DNA from: Pseudomonas oryzicola
GTDB lineage: Bacteria > Pseudomonadota > Gammaproteobacteria > Pseudomonadales > Pseudomonadaceae
Assembly: GCF_014269185.2 (NCBI RefSeq)
Contig: NZ_JABWRZ020000001.1
Coordinates: 707,001-771,000, forward strand
Length of the DNA: 64,000 nucleotides
Reading direction: 5' to 3'
Positions 47,352 through 58,533 of this stretch are shown here, piece by piece. The notes under the pieces are model-generated. The model did no database searches, had not been told where the DNA came from, and was given only the letters and a program-made list of their open reading frames with translations. Position numbers and translations under genes: made by a program. The first letter of the stretch is position 1, and each line of letters starts with the position of its first letter.

Positions 47352-48782
47352 ATGCGCATACGCGCACTGGTCGCCATCGTTGGGCTGCTGCTGACAACGG
47401 TGACCGTTGACGCTCTGGCCGTCACTCAAGTCAAGAGCATGCGCCTGTGGCGCGCGCCAGACAACACGCGGCTGGTCTTCGACCTGTCTGGCCCCGTGCA
47501 GCATAGCGTCTTCACCTTGAGCGCACCGGATCGCCTGGTTATCGACATCAACGGCGCGACCCTGGCCGCGCCGTTGAACGTGGCCACCTCCAACACGCCG
47601 ATCAGTAGCGTGCGTTCGGCCCAGCGCACCCCGACCGACCTGCGCGTGGTGGTCGACCTGAAAAAGTCGGTCACCCCGAAAAGCTTTACCCTGGCGCCCA
47701 ACGCCCAGTATGGCAACCGCCTGGTGGTCGACCTGTACGACCAGGAAGCCGACGCCATCGCCGCCAGCGCGCCAACCCCGCCGCCGGCTCCGGTACAAGC
47801 GCCCGCAACCACACCAGCCGTGCCGGTCACCCCAGCCCAGCCGGCCATCAAGCTGCCGCCAGTCCCCAACGGCAAACGCGACATCGTGGTGGCCATCGAC
47901 GCCGGTCACGGCGGCGAAGACCCGGGTGCCTCCGGCTCGCGTGGCCAGCATGAGAAGGACATCGTGCTGCAGATCGCCAAGGAGCTGCAGCGCCAGATCA
48001 ATAGCGAAAAAGGCTTCCGGGCCGAGCTGACCCGCACCGGCGACTATTTCATCCCGCTGCGCAAGCGCACGGAGATCGCCCGCAAGAAGGGCGCCGACCT
48101 GTTCATCTCGATCCATGCCGACGCCGCGCCGTCCCGTGCCGCCTTCGGTGCCTCGGTGTTCGCCCTGTCCGACCGCGGTGCCACCTCCGAGACCGCGCGC
48201 TGGCTGGCCGACACGGAAAACCGTTCCGACCTGATCGGTGGCGCCGGTAACGTCAGCCTCGACGACAAGGACCGCATGCTCGCCGGGGTATTGCTCGACC
48301 TGTCGATGACCGCCACGCTCAGCTCCAGCCTCAATGTCGGGCAGAAGGTGCTGGGCAACATGGGGCGGATCACCTCGCTGCACAAGCAGCGTGTGGAACA
48401 GGCCGGCTTCATGGTGCTGAAGTCGCCGGACATTCCGTCGATCCTCGTTGAAACCGGGTTCATCTCGAACAACAACGAAGCCGCCAAGCTTGCTACCGCG
48501 AGCCACCAGCAGGCCCTGGCCCGTTCGATCCACACCGGTGTGCGCCAGTACTTCCAGCAGAACCCGCCGCCTGGCACCTACATCGCCTGGCTGCGCGACA
48601 CTGGCAAGATCGCCGCAGGCCCGCGTGAGCACACGGTGCGCCCTGGCGAGACCCTGGCAATGATCGCGGTCCGCTACCAGGTCAGCGTGACCAGCCTGCG
48701 CAACGCCAACAGCCTCAAGAGCGATGAACTGAAGGTTGGCCAGCGCCTCGATATCCCTGCCACCACATTGGCCTCGCAATGA
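47352..48782 (+). CDS. amiB: N-acetylmuramoyl-L-alanine amidase AmiB with LysM domain
   Basis: The 476-residue periplasmic enzyme has a signal peptide ([23 protein letters not shown]). An AMIN domain covers about 25-135, and a Pro/Ala-rich linker about 137-172. The zinc amidase_3 domain begins at [17 protein letters not shown] (residue about 180), with the catalytic Glu in QHEKDIVL and His in SIHADAA. A C-terminal LysM repeat, [21 protein letters not shown] (about 425-470), binds peptidoglycan. It cleaves septal wall during division. Its stop overlaps the mutL start by 4 bases. Confidence 0.95.
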   Translation: MRIRALVAIVGLLLTTVTVDALAVTQVKSMRLWRAPDNTRLVFDLSGPVQHSVFTLSAPDRLVIDINGATLAAPLNVATSNTPISSVRSAQRTPTDLRVVVDLKKSVTPKSFTLAPNAQYGNRLVVDLYDQEADAIAASAPTPPPAPVQAPATTPAVPVTPAQPAIKLPPVPNGKRDIVVAIDAGHGGEDPGASGSRGQHEKDIVLQIAKELQRQINSEKGFRAELTRTGDYFIPLRKRTEIARKKGADLFISIHADAAPSRAAFGASVFALSDRGATSETARWLADTENRSDLIGGAGNVSLDDKDRMLAGVLLDLSMTATLSSSLNVGQKVLGNMGRITSLHKQRVEQAGFMVLKSPDIPSILVETGFISNNNEAAKLATASHQQALARSIHTGVRQYFQQNPPPGTYIAWLRDTGKIAAGPREHTVRPGETLAMIAVRYQVSVTSLRNANSLKSDELKVGQRLDIPATTLASQ

Positions 48783-50677
48783 GTGGCGGTTCGCGCATCC
48801 AGCTGCTCAGCCCGCGGCTGGCCAACCAGATTGCTGCCGGCGAGGTTGTCGAGCGGCCGGCCTCGGTCGCCAAGGAGCTGCTGGAGAACAGCCTGGACTC
48901 CGGTGCCCGGCGCATCGATGTGGAAGTGGAGCAGGGCGGCGTCAAGCTGCTGCGGGTGCGTGACGATGGTAGCGGCATTTCCGCCGATGACCTGCCGCTG
49001 GCCCTGGCCCGCCACGCGACCAGCAAGATTCGTGAACTGGAAGACCTCGAAGGGGTATTGAGCCTGGGCTTCCGCGGTGAGGCCCTGGCCTCGATCAGCT
49101 CGGTAGCGCGCCTGACCCTGACCTCGCGCACCGCCAGTGCGAGCGAAGCCTGGCAGGTGGAAACCGAAGGCCGCGACATGACTCCACGGGTGCAGCCGGC
49201 GGCGCATCCGGTAGGCACGTCGGTGGAAGTGCGCGACCTGTTCTTCAACACCCCGGCGCGGCGCAAGTTCCTCAAAGCCGAGAAAACCGAATTCGATCAC
49301 CTGCAGGAGGTCATCCGGCGCCTGGCGCTGGCGCGTTTCGATGTTGGCTTCCATCTGCGCCACAACGGCAAGAGCATCCTCAGCCTGCACGAAGCCCATG
49401 ATGAAACTGCCCGTGCGCGGCGGGTAAGCGCCATTTGCGGCCCAGGCTTCATGGAGCAGGCGCTGCCGATCGATGTCGAGCGCAACGGCCTGCGCTTGTG
49501 GGGCTGGGTCGGCCTGCCAACCTTCTCGCGCAGCCAGGCCGACTTGCAGTATTTCTTCGTCAATGGTCGTGCGGTGCGCGACAAGCTGGTCGCCCACGCC
49601 GTGCGCCAGGCCTACCGTGACGTGCTGTTCAATGGCCGGCACCCGACCTTCGTGCTGTTCCTGGAGCTGGAGCCCAACGGCGTCGACGTCAACGTGCACC
49701 CGACCAAGCATGAAGTGCGTTTCCGCGAAGGGCGCTCGGTGCACGATTTCCTCTATGGCACCCTGCATCGCGCCTTGGCCGACGTGCGTCCGGAAGACCA
49801 GCTGGCCGCGCCTGCCGCCGTGCCTGAAGTCATCCGCCCCACCGGGCCGCAGGCCGGTGAGTTCGGCCCACAGGGGGAAATGCGCCTGGCCTCGCCGGTG
49901 CTCGAACAGCCACGTGCCCCGCAGCAGTCATATGCCGGTGGCGGCAGTGGCGCGGGTTACCAGTACCAGTACACCCCGCGTCCCGCGCAGCCGCTGCCGG
50001 CCGCCGAGGCGCAGGCGGTGTATCGCGAGTTCTACAAACCGCTGGATGAAGGTGTGGTCACGGCGCCGGCGCTGCCCGAAAGCCAGGGGGATATTCCCCC
50101 GCTGGGCTACGCGCTGGCGCAGCTCAAGGGCATCTACATCCTGGCCGAAAACGCCATCGGCCTGGTGCTGGTGGACATGCACGCGGCCCACGAGCGAATC
50201 ATGTACGAACGCCTGAAAGTGGCCATGGCCAGCGAAGGCCTCAGCGGCCAACCGCTGCTGGTGCCCGAGACCCTGGCCCTGAGCCAGCGCGAAGCCGATT
50301 GCGCCGAAGAACACGCGCAGTGGTTCCAGCGCCTGGGCTTCGAACTGCAGCGCCTGGGCCCCGAGACCCTGGCTATCCGCCAGATCCCGGCCTTGCTCAA
50401 GCAGGCCGAGGCCAACCGCCTGGTGCAGGATGTGCTCGCCGACCTGATGGAATACGGCACCAGCGACCGTATCCAGGCGCACCTTAACGAGCTGCTCGGC
50501 ACCATGGCTTGCCACGGCGCCGTGCGCGCCAACCGGCGCCTGGCGATCCCCGAGATGAACGCCCTGCTGCGTGATATGGAAAACACCGAGCGCAGCGGCC
50601 AGTGCAATCACGGTCGTCCCACCTGGACCCAGATGGGCCTGGACGACCTGGACAAACTCTTCCTGCGCGGTCGGTGA
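48779..50677 (+). CDS. mutL: DNA mismatch repair protein MutL
   Basis: The 632-residue protein has the GHKL ATPase motifs: [23 protein letters not shown] (about 16-38), [15 protein letters not shown] and [12 protein letters not shown] Pro/Gln/Tyr-rich linker follows at about 340-420, then a C-terminal dimerisation domain. That domain contains [14 protein letters not shown] (about 465), which nearly matches the endonuclease motif DQHA-x2-E-x4-E, plus ACHGAVRAN and QCNHGRPT. So this MutL is probably of the nicking type, used where MutH is absent. Confidence 0.95.
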   Translation: MSGGSRIQLLSPRLANQIAAGEVVERPASVAKELLENSLDSGARRIDVEVEQGGVKLLRVRDDGSGISADDLPLALARHATSKIRELEDLEGVLSLGFRGEALASISSVARLTLTSRTASASEAWQVETEGRDMTPRVQPAAHPVGTSVEVRDLFFNTPARRKFLKAEKTEFDHLQEVIRRLALARFDVGFHLRHNGKSILSLHEAHDETARARRVSAICGPGFMEQALPIDVERNGLRLWGWVGLPTFSRSQADLQYFFVNGRAVRDKLVAHAVRQAYRDVLFNGRHPTFVLFLELEPNGVDVNVHPTKHEVRFREGRSVHDFLYGTLHRALADVRPEDQLAAPAAVPEVIRPTGPQAGEFGPQGEMRLASPVLEQPRAPQQSYAGGGSGAGYQYQYTPRPAQPLPAAEAQAVYREFYKPLDEGVVTAPALPESQGDIPPLGYALAQLKGIYILAENAIGLVLVDMHAAHERIMYERLKVAMASEGLSGQPLLVPETLALSQREADCAEEHAQWFQRLGFELQRLGPETLAIRQIPALLKQAEANRLVQDVLADLMEYGTSDRIQAHLNELLGTMACHGAVRANRRLAIPEMNALLRDMENTERSGQCNHGRPTWTQMGLDDLDKLFLRGR

Positions 50678-50678
50678 C

Positions 50679-51650
50679 ATGAGCGGCAAGCCCCCTGCAA
50701 TATTCCTGATGGGCCCGACGGCGGCCGGCAAGACCGACTTGGCCATCGAACTGACCAAGGTCTTGCCCTGTGAACTGATCAGCGTCGATTCGGCACTGGT
50801 CTACCGTGGCATGGATATCGGGTCGGCCAAGCCTTCGAAGGAAATCCTCGCGGCCTACCCGCACCGGCTGATCGACATTCGCGATCCGGCCGAGAGCTAC
50901 TCCGCTGCGCAATTCCGTGCCGATGCCCTGGAGGCCATGGCTGAGATCACTGCGCGCGGCAAGATCCCCTTGTTGGTGGGCGGCACCATGCTCTATTACA
51001 AGGCGCTGATCGATGGGCTGGCCGACATGCCGGCCGCCGATGCTGCGGTCCGGGCCGAGCTGGAGGCCCAGGCCGAGGCCTTGGGCCTGGCCGAGTTGCA
51101 CCGCCAGTTGGCCGAGGTAGACCCCGAGTCGGCGGCGCGTATCCACCCCAACGACCCGCAACGGTTGATCCGGGCGCTGGAAGTGTACCGGGTGAGTGGC
51201 GAGAGCATGACAACCCATCGTCAGCGTCAATTCGCGGAAAGTCGCGGCGCAGACGCAGGCGCTGGCGGACATTTGCCCTATACTGTCGCGAGTTTGGCGA
51301 TTGCTCCTACAGATCGTCACATTTTGCATCAGCGAATTGCGTTACGATTTTCACAGATGTTGGAACAGGGCTTTGTCGAGGAGGTCCGATCGCTGCGAGC
51401 CAGAAGTGACTTGCACGCCGGGCTGCCGTCTATACGGGCAGTGGGGTATCGGCAGGTCTGGGATTACCTCGATGGCAGGCTGACTGAGAATGAGATGCGT
51501 GAGCGCGGTATCATTGCTACCCGGCAGCTGGCCAAGCGGCAGTTCACCTGGTTGCGTGGCTGGCCTGAAGTGCATTGGCTTGACAGCCTGGCCTGCGACA
51601 ATCTGTCCCGCACCTTGAAATACCTTGGGGCCATCTCCATATTGAGCTGA
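50679..51650 (+). CDS. miaA: tRNA dimethylallyltransferase MiaA
   Basis: The 323-residue enzyme opens with a P-loop, [17 protein letters not shown], at residues 10-26. Then come [20 protein letters not shown], the catalytic-type region [26 protein letters not shown] and [13 protein letters not shown] near the C-terminus. It prenylates A37 of tRNAs that read U-starting codons. ATG 50679 lies 1 base after the mutL stop. The coding DNA from about 51270 to 51370 is distinctly AT-richer and may contain promoters for hfq. Confidence 0.96.
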   Translation: MSGKPPAIFLMGPTAAGKTDLAIELTKVLPCELISVDSALVYRGMDIGSAKPSKEILAAYPHRLIDIRDPAESYSAAQFRADALEAMAEITARGKIPLLVGGTMLYYKALIDGLADMPAADAAVRAELEAQAEALGLAELHRQLAEVDPESAARIHPNDPQRLIRALEVYRVSGESMTTHRQRQFAESRGADAGAGGHLPYTVASLAIAPTDRHILHQRIALRFSQMLEQGFVEEVRSLRARSDLHAGLPSIRAVGYRQVWDYLDGRLTENEMRERGIIATRQLAKRQFTWLRGWPEVHWLDSLACDNLSRTLKYLGAISILS

Positions 51651-51744
51651 GTCCCTGTTGTTTGCCGTCTATCCTTGCGAAGGGGCGGCCCAATTTATCG
51701 ATTTTCTTGATTTTCTATTATTGATCCTTACAGGAGTGCGGCAT

Positions 51745-52005
51745 ATGTCAAAAGGGCATTCGCTACAAGACCCTTACTTGAACACCTTGAGAAAAGAAAA
51801 GGTCCCGGTGTCCATCTATCTGGTCAACGGTATCAAGCTGCAGGGCTCGATCGAATCTTTCGACCAGTTCGTGGTATTGCTGAAGAACACCGTCAGCCAG
51901 ATGGTCTACAAGCACGCCATCTCGACCGTGGTTCCTGCACGTCCGGTTCGCCTGCCAAGCCCGTCCGATTCCGATCACGGCGACAGCGAGCCAGGCAACG
52001 CCTGA
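51745..52005 (+). CDS. hfq: RNA chaperone Hfq
   Basis: The 86-residue protein shows the Sm1 motif ([27 protein letters not shown], then [14 protein letters not shown]) and the Sm2 motif [11 protein letters not shown] short Ser/Asp-rich C-terminal tail follows, shorter than in E. coli as is usual for Pseudomonas. The hexamer matches small RNAs to mRNAs and works with Crc in catabolite repression. The 94-base leader is AT-rich, with GGAG just before the ATG. Confidence 0.98.
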   Translation: MSKGHSLQDPYLNTLRKEKVPVSIYLVNGIKLQGSIESFDQFVVLLKNTVSQMVYKHAISTVVPARPVRLPSPSDSDHGDSEPGNA

Positions 52006-52017
52006 TAGGAGCCTGCA

Positions 52018-53319
52018 TTGTTCTTTGAGCGCCACGGTGGTGGTGAGCGGGCGTTGCTCGTTCACTTGGAAGGCCAGAACCCTGAGGCGCGCGAAGACCC
52101 GCAGGAGTTTCAGGAGCTGGCATTGTCGGCCGGTGCCGACATCGTCTCGCTGGTCACGGTGTCAAGGCATCAGCCTTCCGCCAAATACCTGATTGGCACT
52201 GGCAAGGTCGAGGAGTTGCATGACCTGGTCCATGCCGAACAGGTAGACCTGGTGATTTTCAATCACACCCTCACGCCCAGTCAGGAGCGCAACCTCGAAC
52301 GCGTGTTCGAGTGCCGTGTGCTCGACCGTACCGGGCTGATCCTCGATATCTTCGCCCAGCGGGCGCGTACCCATGAAGGCAAGCTGCAGGTCGAGTTGGC
52401 CCAGCTCGAGCACATGAGCACGCGACTGGTCCGCGGCTGGACCCACCTTGAGCGGCAGAAGGGTGGTATCGGCCTGCGCGGCCCGGGTGAAACCCAGCTG
52501 GAAACCGACCGCCGTCTGCTGCGGGTACGCATTCGCCAGATCAAGTCACGCCTGGAAAAGGTGCGCAGCCAGCGCGAGCAGGCACGGCGCGGGCGCAAGC
52601 GCGCGGATATCCCTTCGGTGTCGCTGGTGGGCTATACCAACGCCGGCAAGTCCACGCTGTTCAATGCCCTGACTGCATCCGAGGTGTATGCCGCGGACCA
52701 GCTGTTCGCCACCCTCGACCCGACCCTGCGCCGGCTCGAGCTGAACGATCTGGGGCCGATCGTGCTGGCTGACACCGTGGGTTTCATTCGCCACCTGCCG
52801 CACAAGCTGGTGGAGGCATTTCGGGCTACGCTCGAAGAGTCGAGCAACTCCGACCTGCTGCTGCATGTGATCGACGCCCATGAGCCAGAGCGCATGGAGC
52901 AGATCGAGCAAGTGCTGGCGGTGTTGGGCGAGATTGGTGCCGAAGGGTTGCCGATCCTCGAGGTGTATAACAAACTCGACTTGCTCGAAGATGTCGAGCC
53001 GCAGATCCAGCGCAATGCCGATGGCAAGCCTGAGCGGGTCTGGGTATCGGCACGCGATGGGCGTGGCCTGGAGCTGGTCGGCCAGGCGATTGCCGAGTTG
53101 CTGGGGGATGATCTGTTTGTCGGTACCCTGTGTCTGGAGCAGCGTTTTGCCCGCTTGCGCGCGCAATTCTTCGCCCTGGGGGCCGTGCAGAGTGAAGCGC
53201 ATGATGAAGAAGGGCGCAGCCTGCTGAGCGTGCGACTGCCCAGGGTGGAACTGAATCGCCTGGTCAGCCGCGAAGGCATAGAGCCGCAAGTGTTTGTCGA
53301 GCAACACACTTTGCAATAA
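52018..53319 (+). CDS. hflX: Ribosome-associated GTPase HflX
   Basis: The TTG start at 52018 follows AGGAG, 12 bases after hfq. The 433-residue protein has the HflX N-terminal domain, then a Gly-rich linker QKGGIGLRGPGETQLETDRR near residue 145. The GTPase domain carries G1 GYTNAGKSTLFNAL near 204, G2/G3 DTVGFIRHLPH and G4 NKLD. HflX splits stalled ribosomes under stress. Sequence order hfq-hflX-hflK-hflC is the conserved one. Confidence 0.95.
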   Translation: MFFERHGGGERALLVHLEGQNPEAREDPQEFQELALSAGADIVSLVTVSRHQPSAKYLIGTGKVEELHDLVHAEQVDLVIFNHTLTPSQERNLERVFECRVLDRTGLILDIFAQRARTHEGKLQVELAQLEHMSTRLVRGWTHLERQKGGIGLRGPGETQLETDRRLLRVRIRQIKSRLEKVRSQREQARRGRKRADIPSVSLVGYTNAGKSTLFNALTASEVYAADQLFATLDPTLRRLELNDLGPIVLADTVGFIRHLPHKLVEAFRATLEESSNSDLLLHVIDAHEPERMEQIEQVLAVLGEIGAEGLPILEVYNKLDLLEDVEPQIQRNADGKPERVWVSARDGRGLELVGQAIAELLGDDLFVGTLCLEQRFARLRAQFFALGAVQSEAHDEEGRSLLSVRLPRVELNRLVSREGIEPQVFVEQHTLQ

Positions 53320-53368
53320 ATGCTCGTCGAGGTCGCCGGGCAGCAGTGACAGGCATTCTGTAGCATTG

Positions 53369-53397
53369 GACGGCGCGCCGTGGGCGCGTCTTTGCTT
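53369..53397 (+). terminator. Weak hairpin between hflX and hflK
   Basis: GACGGCGCGCC and GGGCGCGTC can pair imperfectly, followed by TTTGCTTT. It may attenuate read-through into hflK but the stem is not perfect. Confidence 0.4.
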
Positions 53398-53415
53398 TAT
53401 CAGATGGAGAGCGCT

Positions 53416-54597
53416 ATGGCTTGGAACGAGCCGGGTGGCAACTCGAACAATCAGGATCCCTGGGGCGGCCGCCGTGGTGGCGGTGGCGGCGGTGGTGACA
53501 AGAAAGGTCCGCCGGACCTGGACGAGGCCTTCCGCAAATTGCAGGACAGCCTGAACGGCATGTTCGGCAGTGGCAAGAAACGTGGCGGCAGCGACCGCAA
53601 TGTCGGCAAGGGCGGTGGCCTGGGCCTGCTGGGCATCGGCCTGGCGGTACTGGCGGCCATCTGGCTGTACAGCGCCGTTTATGTCGTCGACGAGCAGGAG
53701 CAAGCCGTGGTGCTGCGCTTCGGCAAGTACTATGAAACGGTCGGTCCCGGCCTGAACATCTACTTCCCGCCGATCGATCGCAAGTACATGGAAAACGTCA
53801 CGCGTGAGCGTGCCTACACCAAGCAGGGCCAGATGCTGACCGAAGACGAGAACATCGTCGAGGTGCCGCTGACCGTCCAGTACAAGATCAGCAACCTGCA
53901 GGACTTCGTGCTCAACGTCGACCAGCCTGAGGTGAGCCTGCAGCACGCGACCGAAAGCGCCCTGCGCCACGTGGTGGGTTCCACCTCGATGGACCAGGTG
54001 CTGACCGAAGGTCGCGAGCAGATGGCCGTGGATATCCGCGAACGTCTGCAGCGCTTCCTCGACAACTACCGCACGGGTATCACCGTTACCCAGGTCAACG
54101 TGCAGAGCGCGGCCGCCCCGCGTGAAGTGCAGGAAGCCTTCGACGACGTGATCCGTGCCCGCGAAGACGAGCAGCGTGCGCGCAACCAGGCCGAGTCCTA
54201 CGCCAACGGCGTGGTGCCGGAAGCCCGTGGCCAGGCCCAGCGTATCATCGAGGATGCCAACGGCTACCGTGACGAAGTCATTGCCCGTGCCAAGGGTGAG
54301 GCCGACCGCTTCACCAAGCTGGTTGCCGAGTACCGCAAGGCACCTGACGTGACCCGTCAGCGCCTGTACCTGGAGACCATGCAGGAGGTCTACAGCAATT
54401 CGAGCAAGGTCATGGTGGCAACCAAGGACGGGCAGAACAACCTGCTCTACCTGCCACTGGACAAGATGGTCGAAGGCAGCCGCAACCCGTCCGTGCCAAC
54501 CACCAGCGTGTCGCCATCGGTCAACGATGCGGCCGCCCGTGCGGCGCAGGACCTGCAACAGCAACAGCAGCCGCTGCGCACTAGGGAGAGCCGCTGA
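53416..54597 (+). CDS. hflK: FtsH protease modulator HflK
   Basis: ATG 53416 follows GGAGA and gives 393 residues. A Gly-rich cytoplasmic N-terminus (about 1-70) comes before one membrane helix, LGLLGIGLAVLAAIWLYSAVYVV (about 73-95). The SPFH/band-7 domain then starts with VDEQEQAVVLRFGKYYETVGPGLN, and a long charged coiled coil follows to about 340. The C-terminus is Gln/Ala-rich. With HflC it builds a cage around FtsH. The hflC start overlaps the stop by 1 base. Confidence 0.95.
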   Translation: MAWNEPGGNSNNQDPWGGRRGGGGGGGDKKGPPDLDEAFRKLQDSLNGMFGSGKKRGGSDRNVGKGGGLGLLGIGLAVLAAIWLYSAVYVVDEQEQAVVLRFGKYYETVGPGLNIYFPPIDRKYMENVTRERAYTKQGQMLTEDENIVEVPLTVQYKISNLQDFVLNVDQPEVSLQHATESALRHVVGSTSMDQVLTEGREQMAVDIRERLQRFLDNYRTGITVTQVNVQSAAAPREVQEAFDDVIRAREDEQRARNQAESYANGVVPEARGQAQRIIEDANGYRDEVIARAKGEADRFTKLVAEYRKAPDVTRQRLYLETMQEVYSNSSKVMVATKDGQNNLLYLPLDKMVEGSRNPSVPTTSVSPSVNDAAARAAQDLQQQQQPLRTRESR

Positions 54598-55466
54598 TGA
54601 GCAACCGATCGCTGATCGCCCTGATCGCCGCCGTGGTCCTGGCAATCGTTGCCTGGAACAGCTTCTATATCGTGTCCCAGACCGAGCGTGCAGTACTGCT
54701 GCGCTTCGGTAAGGTGGTCCAGGCAGATGTCCAGCCGGGCCTGCACGTGAAGATTCCGTACGTGAACCAGGTACGCAAGTTCGACGCTCGCCTGATGACC
54801 CTCGACGCCCCGACCCAGCGGTTCCTGACCCTGGAGAAGAAAGCGGTGATGGTCGACGCCTACGCCAAGTGGCGCGTCAAGGATGCCGAGCGCTTCTACA
54901 CCGCCACGTCCGGCATGAAGCAGATTGCCGACGAGCGTCTGTCGCGTCGCCTGGAAAGCGGCCTGCGTGACCAGTTCGGTAAACGTACCCTGCACGAGGT
55001 GGTTTCCGGTGAACGTGACGCGCTGATGGCCGACATCACTGCATCGCTCAACCGCATGGCCGCCAAGGAGCTGGGGATCGAGGTGGTCGACGTACGCGTC
55101 AAGGCCATCGACCTGCCGAAGGAAGTCAACCGCAGCGTGTTCGACCGCATGAGCACCGAGCGTGAGCGAGAAGCCCGCGAGCACCGCGCCAAGGGTAACG
55201 AGCTGGCTGAGGGTATCCGTGCCGATGCTGACCGTCAGCGTCGTGTACTGCTGGCCGAGGCTTATCGCGAGGCAGAGGAAACCCGCGGTGATGGTGACGC
55301 CCAGGCGGCAGCCATCTACGCCAAGGCCTACACCCAGGACGCCGATTTCTATGCGTTCTACCGTAGCCTGCAGGCGTACCGCGAGAGCTTCTCGAGCAAG
55401 AGCGACGTGCTGGTCCTGGACCCGAAGAACGAGTTCTTCCGCTTCCTGGACAAGAGCAGGCCGTGA
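54597..55466 (+). CDS. hflC: FtsH protease modulator HflC
   Basis: The 289-residue protein begins with a membrane helix, LIALIAAVVLAIVAWNSFYIV. The SPFH domain follows (TERAVLLRFGKVVQADVQPGLHVKIP), then a coiled coil with MSTEREREAREHRAKGNELAEGIRADADRQ. The C-terminal SKSDVLVLDPKNEFFRFLDKS is typical. It forms the HflKC complex at the inner membrane. Codon use suits strong expression. Confidence 0.95.
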   Translation: MSNRSLIALIAAVVLAIVAWNSFYIVSQTERAVLLRFGKVVQADVQPGLHVKIPYVNQVRKFDARLMTLDAPTQRFLTLEKKAVMVDAYAKWRVKDAERFYTATSGMKQIADERLSRRLESGLRDQFGKRTLHEVVSGERDALMADITASLNRMAAKELGIEVVDVRVKAIDLPKEVNRSVFDRMSTEREREAREHRAKGNELAEGIRADADRQRRVLLAEAYREAEETRGDGDAQAAAIYAKAYTQDADFYAFYRSLQAYRESFSSKSDVLVLDPKNEFFRFLDKSRP

Positions 55467-55494
55467 TGCTCAGGCCCTGATTCCGATGCAGCGG

Positions 55495-55584
55495 CCCCGC
55501 CTGGCAGCTAAAACGCCTGGCGGGGTGCATCCTGATGGAAAAGGGGTGTATGATGAGGCAGCCGGGAAATTTCCCGGCTTTTTT
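55495..55584 (+). terminator. Tandem hairpins after hflC, second a clear intrinsic terminator
   Basis: CCCCGCC/GGCGGGG (55495-55501 with 55519-55525) forms a first hairpin. At 55561-55584 GCCGGG-AAATTT-CCCGGC-TTTTTT is a standard terminator. The remainder of the roughly 300-base gap to hisZ holds an AAACCG/CGGTTT hairpin (about 55605-55625) and presumably the hisZ promoter. I find no convincing small gene there. Confidence 0.85.
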
Positions 55585-55765
55585 GCGTCTGCAAGGTTGA
55601 TTGGCAAACCGCCAGTTGACGGTTTGGTCAGGTCGCATGGCAATTCGAGGGTATCGGGTACGGTGGCTGCGCTGGGATCAGTGCTGCCCGCTGCTGTGCG
55701 CGATACCGGCTTTACTGACGGCTCGCCTGCTGGCAAGCCACCCGGACCAGAGGGGAAATGGCGTA

Positions 55766-56953
55766 ATGGCAACGGTAGACCGCTGGCTGCTGCCAGATGG
55801 CATCGAGGAAGTACTGCCACCTGAGGCTGCGCGCATCGAGATCGCGCGCCGCCAGGTGTTGGACCTGTTCCAGAGTTGGGGCTACGAACTGGTCGTCACC
55901 CCGCATATCGAGTACCTGGAGTCGCTGCTCACCGGCGCCGGCCAGGACCTGGATCAGCGCACCTTCAAGGTAGTGGACCCGCAGTCCGGCCGCCTGATGG
56001 GCTTCCGCGCCGACTTCACTCCGCAGGTGGCACGCATCGATGCCCACACCTTGCGCCGTGAAGGCCCGAGCCGCCTGTGCTATGCCGGCAGTGTGCTGCA
56101 TGCCCAGCCGCGTGCCCTGTCTACCTCGCGCAGCCCGATCCAGCTGGGCGCCGAGCTGTACGGCGATGCCAGCCCTACCAGCGATGTCGAAGTCATCAGC
56201 CTGATGCTCGCCACGCTGCAACTGGCCGACGTACCGGATGTACACATGGACCTCGGCCACGTCGGTATCTACCGCGGCCTGGCCCGTGCTGCCGGCCTGT
56301 CTGGTGCGGTCGAGCAGCAGCTGTTCGACGCCCTGCAGCGCAAGGCCGTCGATGAGGTCCAGGCGCTGACCGCCGACTTGCCGAAAGACCTGGGCAACAT
56401 GCTGCGTGCGCTGGTCGAGCTGTGCGGTGGTCGTGAAGTGCTGGCCGACGCCCGCGTGCGCCTGGGCCGTGCCCCGGCCAGCGTGCTGGCGGCGCTGGAC
56501 GACCTGCTGGCGATCGCCGATCGCCTGGCATCGCGCTTCCCTGACCTGCCGCTGTACTTCGACCTCGGCGAACTGCGCGGTTACCACTACCACACCGGCG
56601 TGGTGTTCGCCGTGTTCGTGCCTGGCGAAGGCCAATCGATCGCCCAGGGCGGACGCTACGACGACATCGGCGCCGACTTTGGCCGGGCACGCCCGGCCAC
56701 CGGATTTTCCACGGATTTGAAGACCCTGGTCACACTGGGGCGAGCGGAGGTCGTATTGCCAGCTGGCGGCATCTGGATGCCGGACAGTGGCGATGCGGCC
56801 CTCTGGCAGCAAGTCTGCCAGTTGCGCAACGAGGGCCAGCGTGTGGTCCAGGCCCTGCCTGGCCAGCCGTTGAGTGCTGCCCTCGAAGCGGATTGTGATC
56901 GGCAATTGATTCAGCAAGACGGGCGCTGGCAGGTTCTGCCGCTGACCCAGTGA
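55766..56953 (+). CDS. hisZ: ATP phosphoribosyltransferase regulatory subunit HisZ
   Basis: ATG 55766 gives 395 residues beginning [21 protein letters not shown]. It is a class II tRNA-synthetase-like fold related to His[39 protein letters not shown], then [25 protein letters not shown] (motif 2 region) and YYTG-like [25 protein letters not shown] (motif 3). It lacks a HisRS anticodon domain. It activates the short form of HisG in histidine synthesis. The open frame further upstream is not conserved-looking. Confidence 0.94.
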   Translation: MATVDRWLLPDGIEEVLPPEAARIEIARRQVLDLFQSWGYELVVTPHIEYLESLLTGAGQDLDQRTFKVVDPQSGRLMGFRADFTPQVARIDAHTLRREGPSRLCYAGSVLHAQPRALSTSRSPIQLGAELYGDASPTSDVEVISLMLATLQLADVPDVHMDLGHVGIYRGLARAAGLSGAVEQQLFDALQRKAVDEVQALTADLPKDLGNMLRALVELCGGREVLADARVRLGRAPASVLAALDDLLAIADRLASRFPDLPLYFDLGELRGYHYHTGVVFAVFVPGEGQSIAQGGRYDDIGADFGRARPATGFSTDLKTLVTLGRAEVVLPAGGIWMPDSGDAALWQQVCQLRNEGQRVVQALPGQPLSAALEADCDRQLIQQDGRWQVLPLTQ

Positions 56954-56994
56954 GTTTCTGCGTCGGCAACAGGCCGACAACCAAGTTTGCGTGA

Positions 56995-58302
<1,308 letters not shown>

Positions 58303-58323
58303 TCTGCCTTCCAGGCTGATCTG

Positions 58324-58355
58324 ACGCCGTGGCCCTGAAAGGGGCTGCGGCGTTT
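58324..58355 (+). terminator. Intrinsic terminator after purA
   Basis: CGCCGTGGCCC and GGGGCTGCGGCG pair with a short loop, followed by TTTTCATT, 22 bases past the purA stop. Confidence 0.75.
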
Positions 58356-58365
58356 TCATTTGTGC

Positions 58366-58419
58366 TTTCCTGCACCGGCCTCTTCGCGGGCAAGCCCGCG
58401 AAGAGGCCGGTGCAGGAAA
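58366..58419. repeat. Perfect 26-bp-arm REP palindrome
   Basis: The left arm 58366-58391 and right arm 58394-58419 are exact reverse complements, with only AA between them. The centre CTTCGCGGGC-AA-GCCCGCGAAG recurs at 61013-61033. No gene lies in this gap between purA and the chemoreceptor. Confidence 0.9.
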
Positions 58420-58533
58420 ACCCATTGCTGAACCTTGGCGTTTATCCCTGCTGCCCCCGGCACAACCCTTGCTGTAAGAAGTTTCTGAAGATGCCATCAA
58501 AATAGTGGCGCCAGAAAACACGAGGGTTACACC

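Noticed and set aside
55601..55765. Extended N-terminus of HisZ or a separate small gene
   Set aside because: The 55 extra residues do not resemble HisZ or the DUF2065 protein found here in other bacteria, and ATG 55766 gives the standard start [12 protein letters not shown].
58460..58520. Sigma-28-like sequence before the chemoreceptor (AGAAGTTT ... GCCATCAA)
   Set aside because: The -10 matches only 5 of 8 bases, and the spacing to the best -35 is 8 and not 11. Not enough to call a FliA promoter.
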